In this document: piece by piece, positions 1 to 16,400 of the stretch | Layout: each line of letters opens with the position of its first letter | Position numbering within the stretch: position 1 is the first letter of the stretch | DNA from: Dromaius novaehollandiae | Lineage: Eukaryota > Chordata > Aves > Casuariiformes > Dromaiidae | DNA length: 64,000 bases | Assembly: GCF_036370855.1 (NCBI RefSeq) | Contig: NC_088098.1 | Coordinates: forward strand, 203,839,336-203,903,335 | Direction of reading: 5' to 3' | Made by a program: the position numbers and the translations under genes | Notes under the pieces: generated by a model | What the model was told of the DNA's origin: nothing | The model's database searches: none | Seen by the model: only the letters and a program-made list of their open reading frames with translations

Positions 1-3000
1 TGAAAGGCGTACTGAACGGATGTCCAGGCCTCAGCACCCATTGGCTCACCCTCCAGATCCACTCTCATTGTATCACTTCGGCAAACTTTTGACAACCCAA
101 AATTGTGACACAAAATTCCCCCTTCCCTTTTTTTGGCTTGAAAGGTCTCTAAAACCTACCTACCTCCTGTTTTAGATGCCTTACGTGCTTTCTGGTTCTG
201 CCCAGTAGCGTTCTCAGGGAGGACTAAAACAAAGAAAAAAATTGTTTCTTAGAGCAAAGAAAAATGAGAAGAAAGAGAGAGGAACAAGGTCAACACTTCA
301 TTTGAGTAATGCCTTGTCTGAAGTGGAGTTACTGCCTTATAAAAGGCTGGAGGTTGTATTTACAGGAAATCATGAAATGACATTTAAACATCAGTTTTTA
401 GATGAAAACCACAGTACTTGTCAAGTGTGTAGATTAATGTACTTATTAAGCTTTTAACAAATTAGATACTGTCAAATTCCTGCTGAAGTCAATTGCAACA
501 CCAGAAGGTTCCTAATTATTATATACATTTCATATACTGTTGTAATATACTCATTTGTCAAATATTTTGGAGGCAAAAGTAGCTCTGAAGCATTGGTAAA
601 TTGTTAAATAATTTTGAGAGGAGACCTTCTGAGGGAAAAAGAAAACAAACTGAAATGTGGAAAAGCAGGAAGATGGAAAGATGGAAGACCTAAACTAGAC
701 AACAGAAAAGAGATCACAAAAAAAATTCCACAAGAAAGGTGAAAGGATGTTCCAGTGCTCTACAAATAACCTTGATACCACAGTGCAAGAATGTCTATAG
801 TGTGAACTGTTATATACTTTATTTTTGTAAAGAAAATTCTTTTTAACAGCAAATTAAAGACCAGAACTGCTTTTAGATTATATATCCATCATAACAGACT
901 GAAGAGAAATGTTAACAGGTCTTGTGGCTATGTCAGTTTATATTTCTTCTCAGTTTCGTGGAAAAATCTAGGATAAATGCATCACAGATGGAGTCAGGAG
1001 CATTTCTGTTAGAACATGCTGAAATGATAAGAATTTTTTTTACAAATAAGGATGACAGTCTATGGGTGGGAATTATCACACTTCAGGTGTCTGCAATGTA
1101 AACAACCATACTAATCAGCTAACTAATCTGCTAAATGTTCTTTATAGCAGACAGAGATTAATAGGCAGTTACATGTCACAACTAACCCAGCCTATTTTAG
1201 GAATCTAGTTAGAAGTGTTATACCTCAGTTTCAAAGAAACAAAGAGAAAAATATTTCTGACAAATAGGACAAAAGTAATAAAACTTACTGGGAAATGGTT
1301 TTTGTGTTCCCTGAAGAAAATCTCAAATTGTTTTTAAACAAATAATCTGAAAAAGATTTTTAAATTAGGTTAACTGAAATAGTTTGCTTAAGCTTTTATA
1401 ATGCTCTATATCTCTTTTTGTCATGAGTGAGCAAATTCTGGAGCAAGTAGCTGTTTTAAACTGGAAAAAGAAATCTTTTTATTTGGTAATGTCAAAATTG
1501 ATTATTTTGGCAACTTCAAAAGATATTTTTGCTACACTACCTCTGGCCTCCAGGACCTGAGAAACATGAGGGCACATCTTACCAGAAAAAACAGAGAAAT
1601 TTTTCATGTCCTTAGTCACCAGACTTTCTGTCCCACTGAGTGGTGCAACCACAGTTTCCTTAGTCTTCCTTTTGCTGCCAATGTATTTATTGCCCTTCAC
1701 ATCATCACTAGTTTCAACTCCAGCTGAGTTTTGGCTTTCCTACATCCACCCCAGCATGCTTGGACAAAATGTTTGTATCCCTCCCAAATAGCCCATCCCC
1801 ACGTCTATCCTCTGCGGGCTTTCTTTTTTGCATTTGAGATCACTCAGGAGTTTCCCACTCAACCATGCTGGCCTTCTTCCCTGCCTGCTTGAACTTTCAC
1901 ACATCAGAGTGGAGTCCCATGGCTAAATTCAATCTGACTCAACAGATTCAGACATAAACAAACTTCAAACTGAATTCAAACCTCAGGGTTACTCTCCCCT
2001 CACAGGTCCCCTCACATGGGCCTTTGATGTTGCTGCATAACAGACAGTTAGTGTAAAACACAGCAGAAGGATATGCCCCCCAAGAAATAAGACCATACTT
2101 GAAGACAATCAGAATAGTATTTTTCTTATAATGCTAAGCCATCTCAGCACTTTTTATTGGTACATGATTAAATGGACTTCACTGATTTTCTAAAATTTCC
2201 TCTCTTCCCTTTCCATGTGTTTGTGATTTGCTTAGTCACTTGAAGTCCAGTTGAGCAACCACTCAGGCTGGTGAGCAGTTACGTGCACAACTGTTCCACT
2301 GAAGTTTAGTGAGACTGTTTGTTTGTCTCACTCTTTACCACTTGACAGCAAGCAGTCCTTTTTTGGTTGTGCAGTTTTTCAATGGTGCCAAAATCAAAAT
2401 GCACCATTCTGCAAAACTCAGCATAATTTGCTTTTTGTGAAATGAGTTTGCAGCTTCTGGTCCAGGAGAGAAATTCTTGGTAAAAGAATATTTTAGTGGT
2501 ATAACTAAGTTTACCAACAAGCAGGTGTTATTGTCCACATCCCTGATTACTGGGGGAAAAAAAGAAAACAAGAAAGTAGAACTAGAACTATGAAGTCCTG
2601 CCTGGGAACAGACAACATTTGATCTTTTTTCAGAAAAAGAATTTGGTTAAGATAGAATTATTGGCCAAAAGTACACAGACCCAGCCCAGAATAGCATGCT
2701 TCTTTGGCATATGGGGGAACCTCATTTAGCCCATTGATTTTTGCATAAAGCAGAGTTATTTTAGCAGAGCAATGAGGAGATAAGGTGATGGATCCTTTAG
2801 TGCAGGCACTAATTAGAGACTCAGGCTCAGCTCCCTCCCTCACATAGAAGAAGGACCCATCCTATACCTAGAAGAGCTGCCTGACCAACAGGCTATCAGC
2901 TTTCTATCCATGAACCAGTGCCTATCTATGAAAAGAGCTGAAGTGCCTTAGATTTGTTCTGTATTCATTTTTCCAAAAAGCACACGGGTTTTTTTGGCCA

Positions 3001-6000
3001 GCCATAATTCTAGATAGAAGGAATCATTCAAATAGAAACAATCATACCTGTCAACTACTAGGGGAAAAGACTATGTGAAAAAAGATTGATCTATCCATTC
3101 ACATAAAGCTGTTTTTATTTTTTCTGTATCCTCTTAGCAGAGTTTCAACTTCCTTTAATAAACATGGGGCAAATCAAGATTCTGCCCCATTCTTATGCTG
3201 ACTGCATTCAAATTCAATCTCACGGTGTTCATACTACAGCATAAACTCAAGTAGTATGTCTGTAATTCCTCCAGATTTACTTTAGTGTGAGTCAGATCAG
3301 AATGAAGTCATCATCTCTTTGGTGTTTGGGGGAGCTGCTTATTTTTTTGCTAGAAACAGGATTTTGCAAATCATTCTAAATGAACAATTTTGAGTTAATT
3401 TTATGTATGTTCCTAATACTTTTACTAAAGACCTATACAAGTCCATGAGGCTCAGCATAGGTAAAGACACAAGAATATAAAGTCTTGCAGTCTCTACCCT
3501 GTCTTTCAAACCTTGGCCTCAGTCATCACCCAAGCCCTAGCTCACCGTGCTGTCCCAGTCAGGTATGGATGTGTGCAGATCTTCAGGAAAAACATCAGAC
3601 ATTGACTGCTCCTTAGCTTGGGTTCCAGTAAATCTTTACGTTTCCTGTGGACAGACTGAGTGCAGTATGCCTCTCCATACTGCCACAATGTACTCTGCCT
3701 CCCCTTGAAACACCATTAGATAACCAGTCTCAGTCTGTTTTGCATGGGACTCTGCTTACCACAGAGATTTGCTGTGAGACTTGAAAGACCTCTGAGGTTG
3801 CCTTAGTCCAGGTACTAAGTTAAAGGTTTTCTACATGAAAGGATATGGTTTTGACAGGGTAAGACATCCACAGGGCTTTAGATTGCATCTTGACCCCATC
3901 CTTCAAAGGCAGTGTTGAGCCAGATTTGAATGAATGTGGACAACCAGCTACAGAAAGGTAGTTCACACATGAGAGCTAACTATATGAGGTTATGGCACTG
4001 CTCCTGTCCCTGGCTAGCTTTGACTCTATTCTGCAGTGAAATGCAGCTGACCAACTTTCTACCCTTTTCCCTTCCGTCCATCCTGTGTCTTGGCTTCTGG
4101 AGGAAGGAAGCAGTGCATATGCCCAAAGGTTGTGTCTTAAGACTTCAATTTAAATTGAATAAAGAAAATTACTCATACGAAAAATTCTGAGAGATCCATA
4201 TGTGTCTGTCACCTGGAGGAAAGAGAGTCCTGATCCATGGCATTCATCCAGGAAGTAGGCAAATTCAAACACAGAGGATGTTAGAGCTAGCACAGGTAAA
4301 TGCCATTTACAGGAATGCAAATTCCCTTGTGGCTTGTTGCTCAAGATGATTATTGTAAAAACTTATCTCTATATTTAGATTGTTTTCCCAAGCAATTTCC
4401 CAATTAAACTATTCTAGATAGAAAGTTGTTCACACAATGTAACTGTAGACACCATAAGAGGATGGTTAAACCCACAGATTGAGATATGTTAAGTCTGACT
4501 GCTTAATTATTAGTAGCTGAAGTGTGTTAGTGCTTGTCATACTGTTTGCGCTGAACTTAAACGTCTAATCCCTTCCTCAAGCTTTTTCTCCCATAAAGCC
4601 GTGGGGCGTGAGGTGCAGCCTCTTGGGAAACAGCTCAGCACACCTGGATGCAGCCAGGCAGCAGGGAGGAGCTGGACTGCTGCTCTGCAGGGATGGGCTG
4701 ACGGCTGGCCCACACCCGGCCTCAGAGCCATAGCAGATGCCCAGGCTGAAAAATTGGAGTTTTCCTCCCTCAGGCAGTCTATGAAAGGGATACATAGCCC
4801 AGATTTCAATAGGGATTCAGAACCCCTGGCTCCTTTGAAGAGAACTCCCAGAGGGGTATAATATAGGGAAATGGCACACGGAAACCATGGACATGTGCCT
4901 CCATCTACTGTCTAGGTCCCAGACAAGAAAAATGGCCAGTAATAACCATCAGAGGATTCCAGATTTGTGTTGCTCAGAGGCAGTTTTGCATCCAAAAGTA
5001 GCACACAGCATGGAGAATGATGGCTTGTTCTCTAGAAAAATACCAGAAGCTTCAGGTTCTGAAGCAGGTTGTGCCTCACTGGGTCTAGTCTCAAGCAATT
5101 GCCATGTAAAAGATGATTTCAATCTGCAGAAATATTTTCCATGTTCAAAATTTTTTTTTCAGTCAAGTTGAATATCCAGATAATAAAACAAAAGAGATTG
5201 GATGTCCTAGAGATGATAAGAAGTCAGAACTACCTGGTTACTAGGTATATTATATATATATATATTTATTTATTTTTATATATCTATTATATATATCTAT
5301 AACATATAATATACATACATATATATTATATATTATGCATATATAATTATGCAATAGTGCATAATTCACTGATGACGCAAACAAAACACTTCCCAGGAAT
5401 TTTGGCCATTCCTTTTGCTTGTTATTCACAAGGACATCTGAGCAACTCTTGACCTGCATTAAAAGGCTAACTCTCCTGTTGGCTTCATTCAGGTTGGCCA
5501 GAATCCAGCTAAGCCTCCTGTCCCAGTCAAATGACCAGCAAACAACGATCATTCACCACTGAATCATTCAGTTCTACTTCACTTTTTCATCCTGCTGCAG
5601 AACACAAAATTGCTCATGTCCAAAAGAGGGTCAGGTTTTAGTTCTATGCCCATGTGTAGTTTTCCCTAGACCATAAAGACTTTGGGATCCGCACAGGGCA
5701 GTTTGATTAAGCATCCTTATTCACAGCAGAATTACTCTCCTCAGAAAATGTCAAGTTGTAAACAGTTCAGTGGCAATGTTGTGAATCTTTTTCATAGAAT
5801 TTTACAGCATGGAGCACTTTCATTTTCACTGTGTGGCTATGGCAACCTCTACTATTAAATATCTGTAACAGCTTTTTTACTGACCTTTCTTGAGCTTTCT
5901 TTACACTTTTTCTACACAGACCATATTGTTTCGCATAGGGACAGGTCCTCTGCTGAAGATGAATGATGTGACTGTGATGTGTGGGAAAGAAATTATTTTC

Positions 6001-7599
6001 CTGACCTACAACAGTTTTTGTCATTCCAGGTCAAGACAAAAAAATAAAGTTTGGAAAATTCCAACAGATAAGAAATCTGAAAATTAATATCCATTTCATT
6101 TTGACATTGATCTTCTTATTAGAATTATTGATTTCCATTTATTTTGAAGCCAAAGAAATGAAATTTCCTTTCAAGCAAAGATTTTGATTTAATATCTTCT
6201 TAATGTTCACTGAAACCATCTCTTTCCTGCAAAAAGGGAGGGGAGCTGACAAATTCCCAGCAAAAAATAAAATGGAACATGATGTCCTTTCTTTCTCAGC
6301 AAGCTTTAGTGCTCAAGCAGACTTCTCCTTTCCAGCTTTGCTCACAGCCCAGTTAAAGAAATTGAGTTGCCCAATACTCTGTCAGCTGGAATGAAGCTCT
6401 GGTGGCCTTCAAATTCCTCTGATATATGGAGGAAACAATCAGTACTACACTTTCAAAGTGCTTTAAATGAATCCTCATCTCACCTGCTGCCCAGCCCCTG
6501 GTCCAAATACTACTTCACTATCACAGCCAGATATCAAGTCCGTTGTTGAGGAGTAACCAGCATCTAAGAATAGAAAAGCTTCTTTTATCAAGCTTTAAAA
6601 TTTGAAAATCGATAGACCTATCAAAAATATATAAAAATGATTATATTAGGGGTATCTGGGTTGATTTTGATATGAAGACAAAGCCCCATACCTTTAACAA
6701 CTGTATATTACGGAGTGGCATACCCCTGTTCTGCATGATTAGCAGCATTATGGTACAAATCATGTCTGAAATCAAAAGTCTTTCTCTTCACACCAAACAG
6801 AAGTAGACTGGACTTAAGCCAGTAGTCCAAAAACTCTTCCACACATGCTCAAATATACCCATATGAGATATCCAAATGTGAGAAACAATGACAGTCTATT
6901 GCCAATTATGTACCCTTTCCTTTCAGGGTAATATTGTCACAAAACTGCACATCCTGAAAGAAATCACAAGCCAGGCTTTGGATTGATGTTTCCCATCCTC
7001 GAAACCTATCACTTTCAGTGGTGTTTGGTGGGGTGCAGCTGAGGTCAGTTTTTGTCTCAGGGGACCAGGGACATTGTGGCTGCCCAGCTCAGCTCTGGTT
7101 TACTCCCCTGGTGCTTTGTGGAGCTCCAGCAGGTTGTACTGCTACCACGGAAGGTAAAAGATGGCTTCACATTATTTAGGGTAAGCTCCCTTTTTTTTTC
7201 CTGGTGGTTTTCCCACGTTCTTGTAAACTATGATTTACATCTCATTGTCTAATGTAAAGAGAATCTTCTCAGAGGCCATCTCATTTAGGATGAAAGGCAT
7301 AAAGGCTTCCCACAACCTCCTATTTCTAGGGGTACATTTAAAGAGCTCCTCTTCTGATCTCAGTGAAATCAGCAGAAATCTCTTTAACTTCAGTGAATTG
7401 GATTTCCTGAAGCAACAGGATTCCTGACAACAGAACTTGAGTCGAAAATTTAGCTAGACAGTCTTATGCAGGCTCCCTAGGAAATAACAGTTGTTTCAAT
7501 GACATAACAGTCCCATCTCTCTCTTCTCGGCCTCTGCATAAACCAATACAGGCAGATTGTCTGGCCAAACAGCTGTTTTAAAATGTCTTTGTGCATAAG
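1..7599. other. Left intergenic region, no gene recognised
   Basis: I see no exon I can name on either strand. The open frames are short, lack splice-site support and match no family I recognise. The stretch is AT-rich, apart from a GC-richer patch at about 4600-4760, and has an AT dinucleotide-type repeat at about 5246-5352. In mammals the next gene on this side of MMP7 is MMP20. I looked for its hemopexin and zinc-site motifs (HExxHxxGxxH) and did not find them, but an eroded remnant could be missed by eye. Confidence 0.6.
5246..5352. repeat. AT-rich microsatellite, imperfect (TA)n
   Basis: About 105 bp made almost only of A and T, with runs of TA interrupted by TTTA and ATAC units. It is a low-complexity sequence able to form cruciforms, with no sign of coding function. 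Confidence 0.8.
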
Positions 7600-7607
7600 G
7601 AACTTTG

Positions 7608-7615
7608 GAGGAAGT
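7608..7615 (+). promoter_or_regulatory. ETS/PEA3-like site GAGGAAGT upstream of MMP7
   Basis: GAGGAAGT fits the ETS/PEA3 core (GGAA). It lies about 300 bp upstream of the predicted MMP7 transcription start. Human MMP7 is known to be driven by PEA3-type and AP-1 sites, so the site is plausible, but such cores are common by chance. Confidence 0.3.
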
Positions 7616-7839
7616 GCACTAAGAATAGACTGTACAGTAACTGTATTGATGAAGTTACAGATAGTGAACTTCCCTGTACCCCTGTGGTTTCACTGCTGGA
7701 GTAGTAAGAAAAGAGAGAGCCAAAGCTGACTGTTAGCTGTGACATGACATCAACAGGGAAGTCAACAGAAAGATTTGTTTAACATGCTTTCATTTACCTC
7801 TTAGAATAATGATGCCATCACAGTATCACCACTAAAACA

Positions 7840-7846
7840 TGACTCA
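7840..7846 (+). promoter_or_regulatory. AP-1 site TGACTCA, MMP7 promoter
   Basis: A perfect AP-1 (Fos/Jun) consensus lies 33 bp upstream of the TATA box, hence roughly 65-70 bp upstream of the predicted start. A proximal AP-1 site at about this distance is the classic layout of inducible matrix metalloproteinase promoters, including human MMP7. Binding is inferred from consensus and position. Confidence 0.7.
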
Positions 7847-7879
7847 TGTACCCGATTGCCACATGCAGCTCGCAGGATT

Positions 7880-7886
7880 TATATAA
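7880..7886 (+). promoter_or_regulatory. TATA box TATATAA, MMP7 promoter
   Basis: TATATAA lies 80 bp upstream of the MMP7 start codon. This predicts a transcription start near 7910 and a short 5' UTR of about 55 bases. Together with the AP-1 site at 7840 it forms a standard inducible MMP promoter. Confidence 0.75.
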
Positions 7887-7965
7887 GCATGACAGCTGTA
7901 GTCTTGAGAGACAGCAGATTGAACATTTTTGGCTTCAGCAAGGCTCCTTCGCAAAGCGGAGCACT

Positions 7966-12234
<4,269 letters not shown>

Positions 12235-12392
12235 AGAAAGAGTTTCAAAAAGCAGAATTCACATCTAGTACTTATGGTGTTCCAAAAATATTTTACTCTT
12301 CAGGATAATCAAAGGAGAAGCTCTTGAACTGCACATTATGTCCCTGAATTTTTACATAGATTTATTTACACTTTATACAATTTGATTTGATA

Positions 12393-12398
12393 ATTAAA
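12393..12398 (+). terminator. MMP7: Candidate MMP7 poly(A) signal ATTAAA
   Basis: ATTAAA lies 159 bases after the stop codon and is followed within about 15-30 bases by a T/G-rich element (12411-12430), as expected of a cleavage site. It predicts a short 3' UTR of about 180 bases ending near 12415. Confidence 0.6.
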
Positions 12399-13364
12399 AA
12401 AAAATTTTGGATATTCTGTTGTCTGATGTACTTCCTTGGGGGTGGCATTTCACTGGTGGATTAAACGACTACTACACGTGCAATACAGATAAACAAATAC
12501 CCTTCTGAATAGAGGCTTGGGTGCCTAAATGGCATGTGTACATCTACTGCTAGAATTACAAACTGTGCTCCTGGCTTCCTTCGGGTTCCCATGTGTGTCC
12601 TGTCCCTTTCCAGTCCCTGCTGATGCCTCCTCAGAATCATATGGTGCTTTCCATATAGCTCGCACATAGAAGAGGTGGTCTTCACAGTCTTTCCTTCAGC
12701 ATAGGCTGGGCAGTTTCCCCACAAGAAACTGTTTCTCAACCTTATTCCCTCCATGGCTCCCCAGAAAAGCAGGTTTAAGAAATAATGGACTTGCATTCCC
12801 ATTGTTCATTATGATATTCAAACACCTCTCAGGTACTTTGTAATAAAAATAACAGGAACTCTCCTTCCCTCCTTAGTTCTTCAGTTTTTCTTCAGACAAG
12901 CCCCCATTCAGGACTGGGCAAGACAAAAAAGAGCCAGAAATGGCCTGAGGCTGATATTGCAGACTTTGGAAAGCTAATGCCACCTTGCCAGAAAACAAAA
13001 ACAACCACAGACAGACATAAACCTGGAACCACTAGGATGACCTCCTAGTTGCTCTGAATGATTGCTAGATCTGGCCAGTTGCCCCTGAGGACCTGAGCTA
13101 CTGCCTGTAGCTAAGTGGGATGGCCTGTCTAGCTTCCATATCTGAAGAGGTGGAATGCCACAGGAAAATGCATCAATGTCTGTCAAATCCTAGGACAGGA
13201 CAGTCATGCTTTCCCTGGCTCCTGAGCAAAGCATCATCTGAGAAACATGAAAGCCTCTACTGGAAAGGATGGGAGGCGGGTGATGAAAATGGCTGACTTT
13301 GCACACAAGTACTAGTCTACAAACACTGGGGCTTCTTTGCATATCCAGCAAGAAAAACTATCAT

Positions 13365-13408
13365 GGGAGCACAGAAAACTCCCTTCATTAGGAGTTTTCT
13401 GTGCTCCC
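13365..13408. repeat. Perfect 18-bp inverted repeat (hairpin), 8-nt loop
   Basis: The left arm 13365-13382 (GGGAGCACAGAAAACTCC) is exactly complementary to the right arm 13391-13408, with an 8-base loop between them. Pairing can extend by CAT/ATG (13362-13364 with 13411-13413) across a 2-base bulge. No known element or RNA gene is recognised in it. Confidence 0.9.
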
Positions 13409-16400
13409 TTATGGAGAGAGAAGGCTTCTTCTACCTCAGCAACTTTGCCAAATGTGCACAAAGGTCTAGTTTCTCAAGAGCTTGACAGCATTTCCCAGAC
13501 TTTATCCAAAAGCCGCTTCCAAGTATCCAAGCCATCTCCAAGCCATTTGCAAAAGGATCAGGAGCCTCTGTCTGATGACACAAGGTCTATGAGTCCACAT
13601 ACACTTCGGATAAAGTCATGCCCAGGACCAGGCTGGTGCAGGACACCTAAGAAAAGAAGGTCATGTCATGGCCCTGCGGGACAGGAGAAGGTGTTGACAT
13701 TTTCCCTAGTCAAGAACCCAGTGGAAAGCAGGAGGGCAATTTCAACCGACCTGTATTCAGAAGACTCATGTCCTGCTCTCTGAGCCACCAGAGATACGCA
13801 CTTCACAGGACAACATCTCCCATAAAGCAAATAAACAAACATCAATGCACTTCCCAGGTAGGACTAATTCCCAGTCTAGTTTTTGACTAGTTTCTGAGAT
13901 TGAAAAGTGTTTTGGAGAGAGGGAATTGTTACACACATCAAACCAGCTAGGTCTCTCTTACTTTTTATTTCCCAGCAACTAGCACTAAGCAGAGCTGAGC
14001 TATGTGCCAGGGGCCCAGCCTTACCTTGGGCACTAATTCCACGATGCTTCTCCTACAGAGACCTGCCAGATGAATAGCAGTTTATTCCAGAAAAAAATCC
14101 TCTTATTCTAGTCCATCTGTCCTAATAATACTCAGTAGATGCCCTCTCTTTGGTTGTTTGGGTGGAACTCAAGAGTTAATTTTACCTACAATAAGAACCT
14201 GACATCAGTGTGATATGCTAAAGAGCTTGTTAGTGGAAAGGTTTGGGGGAGAGAGAAATAGTTAGAAAAAAATATTCTTAATGCAAGAAAACGCACCAGG
14301 TGGTGGGGTGACTTACTTTAGTCATCCTGCTGACTGACACATCCAGCTTGTCAAGAACATGTAAGCACAGGATATGAAATGTAGTTCCTTCCTTGCCCTC
14401 AGAATGTTTTTTCACCTCCTATGAGAGAGAAGTTTGAAAATAATTCTATCAGTTACTAGCCACATTTCTTCCATGAAGAGCACAGGTCTCCTGAGGTAGG
14501 AGAAAAATAGTCCCAGAACTAGTAGAAGCTCAGATTCCAGACTGCAGTAAAGGCTATGCAGAATGAGATTAGTGAGATCCACTGCCTGTTTGGATGATCA
14601 GGCAACTTGGTTGTGTCTCAGAAATACCAGGTGCTCAGTGGACCTAGTTCTGCTTTCATGACACCACAAGAAGTGCTGGGAACTATGTTCTTATGTGGGG
14701 TTATACTCAATTACAGTGCTTACAGGGCAGCATAATTGGCCCCAGGGTGAGGAGCCACTTCGGGATTTCCACACATCTTTCTCCTCCCTTCAGCAGCAGC
14801 AATTCCCTGGGCCCCATCAGGGCTCACTGACTCATGGGAGGGATGGGAAGCTGGAGCCTAGGCACATTGCCTGTCAGCCCACAGGATTTCCATACTCTTC
14901 CAAAGCACTTCTCACACACCACCATCACATAGACAGACAGATGAACGCTAATTTTATGGCTGCTTCCAAAGGCAGCACAGCAGATTGTGTAACAGAGGAA
15001 AGGGTATATTTTGTCACAGACCCAGGCTTCCCAGTTAGAGAGAAGGAGGAGGCCTGAAAAAAAACAAATGACCATCACAGTGGGTAATGATCTGGAGGAG
15101 TCCTGGAAAGATGCAATGCTGACAGAAAGTATCCTGCTCTTTTAGCCAAGGACTCCACAGGAAACATAGCACAAAACAGAGACAGACCATGATCTTTGTT
15201 GAGCTCAAGTCTGCATTGTGTCACTCATGGCACTTCTCGAATAGAAAACAGACATAGGAGACAGACTTCATCATAGGAAAGACTGTCAAGACACTAGGAA
15301 GAGTCATTCCTAAGGACACATAACGCCTGCAGGAGGTGCCACACTGAAAAGCAACAAAGGCATGAGAACAAATACTTGACTGGAAGGAGCAGATTCATTT
15401 TCTATTGTACAATTAATTTCCATATGAACTGAGAAGAATGGGCTAAAACTCCAGAAGTGTATTCCTAGGAAGACTGTCTAGACAGTGAGACACATATGAG
15501 AGACAGCTTCCAGTGAGCACATGAGCTGACCAGCCTGCAACAGGACCAGCACAAGGTGGGAGCGGGGCAACCTTGTGTCTTGAAGGCGACATCTCTGACA
15601 GGCAGCAGTGCCTCGCTACCATCTCCAAAGCACGTGAAATACAGTAGGGTACAGAGGGCAAAAGTACCACTGATGAGCTGTCTTGCATCTCTTGCAGAGT
15701 TCCTGCTGTGCTCCATCTGCATAAAGAACCTGTCCTTTGGGGAAACAGCTGCTACTGGCACACTTCATGTCCAGCACACTCCTTACCCTGCTTCCTAGAC
15801 GACAGGAGAAGCAGCCAAGGAAAAGAGATGGAACTCAATCTTTTGGGAGAACGAAACTTAGACACACCGAAAGAATAGGAAACATCTAGCTGGGACAACC
15901 TATGGGCTGGATAATAAAAGGAGAAGATGGTCCATGCAGTCTTTCCCGTTTCTGTCTCCTAGGACTCGCTGCTGTCCTGTGAGAAGGTGGTTGCAGTATT
16001 TGGGGGTCCCAAGGCACTTGGAAACACTCAGCACAAGGCTGGGGCCCCTCTGGCTCACCAGCCCAATGCTGCTGTGCACTGGAGAAGGGGAGGTGCCTCT
16101 CCCTGCAGTCAGACCTGACGGCTCACCGGCTCACCGGTGTGAAGCTCCAGCCTCCATCAGAGGGAGCATCCCAAGAACATTACTTCTCATTTCAAGCATT
16201 TGTAACTGAACTATGCAATATCTGCTTCCATCTAGTGGTACAGCTTTGCAAACTCAGTACTGGCTCCACATCCTTTTGTAATGTGTATTTTAACTGTTCA
16301 CAAGCCCATGGCAGTTCCAAGAATACATAACACCATTAGGGGAAATCAGGGACAAAGACAATGCTAGCAAGGGGTGCTGCATCTTCCTTCTTCACTTTAT

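Noticed and set aside
13337-13783. 148-codon plus-strand open frame downstream of MMP7
   Set aside because: It spans the hairpin, has no domain, signal peptide or splice context, and its composition matches chance frames in this spacer.
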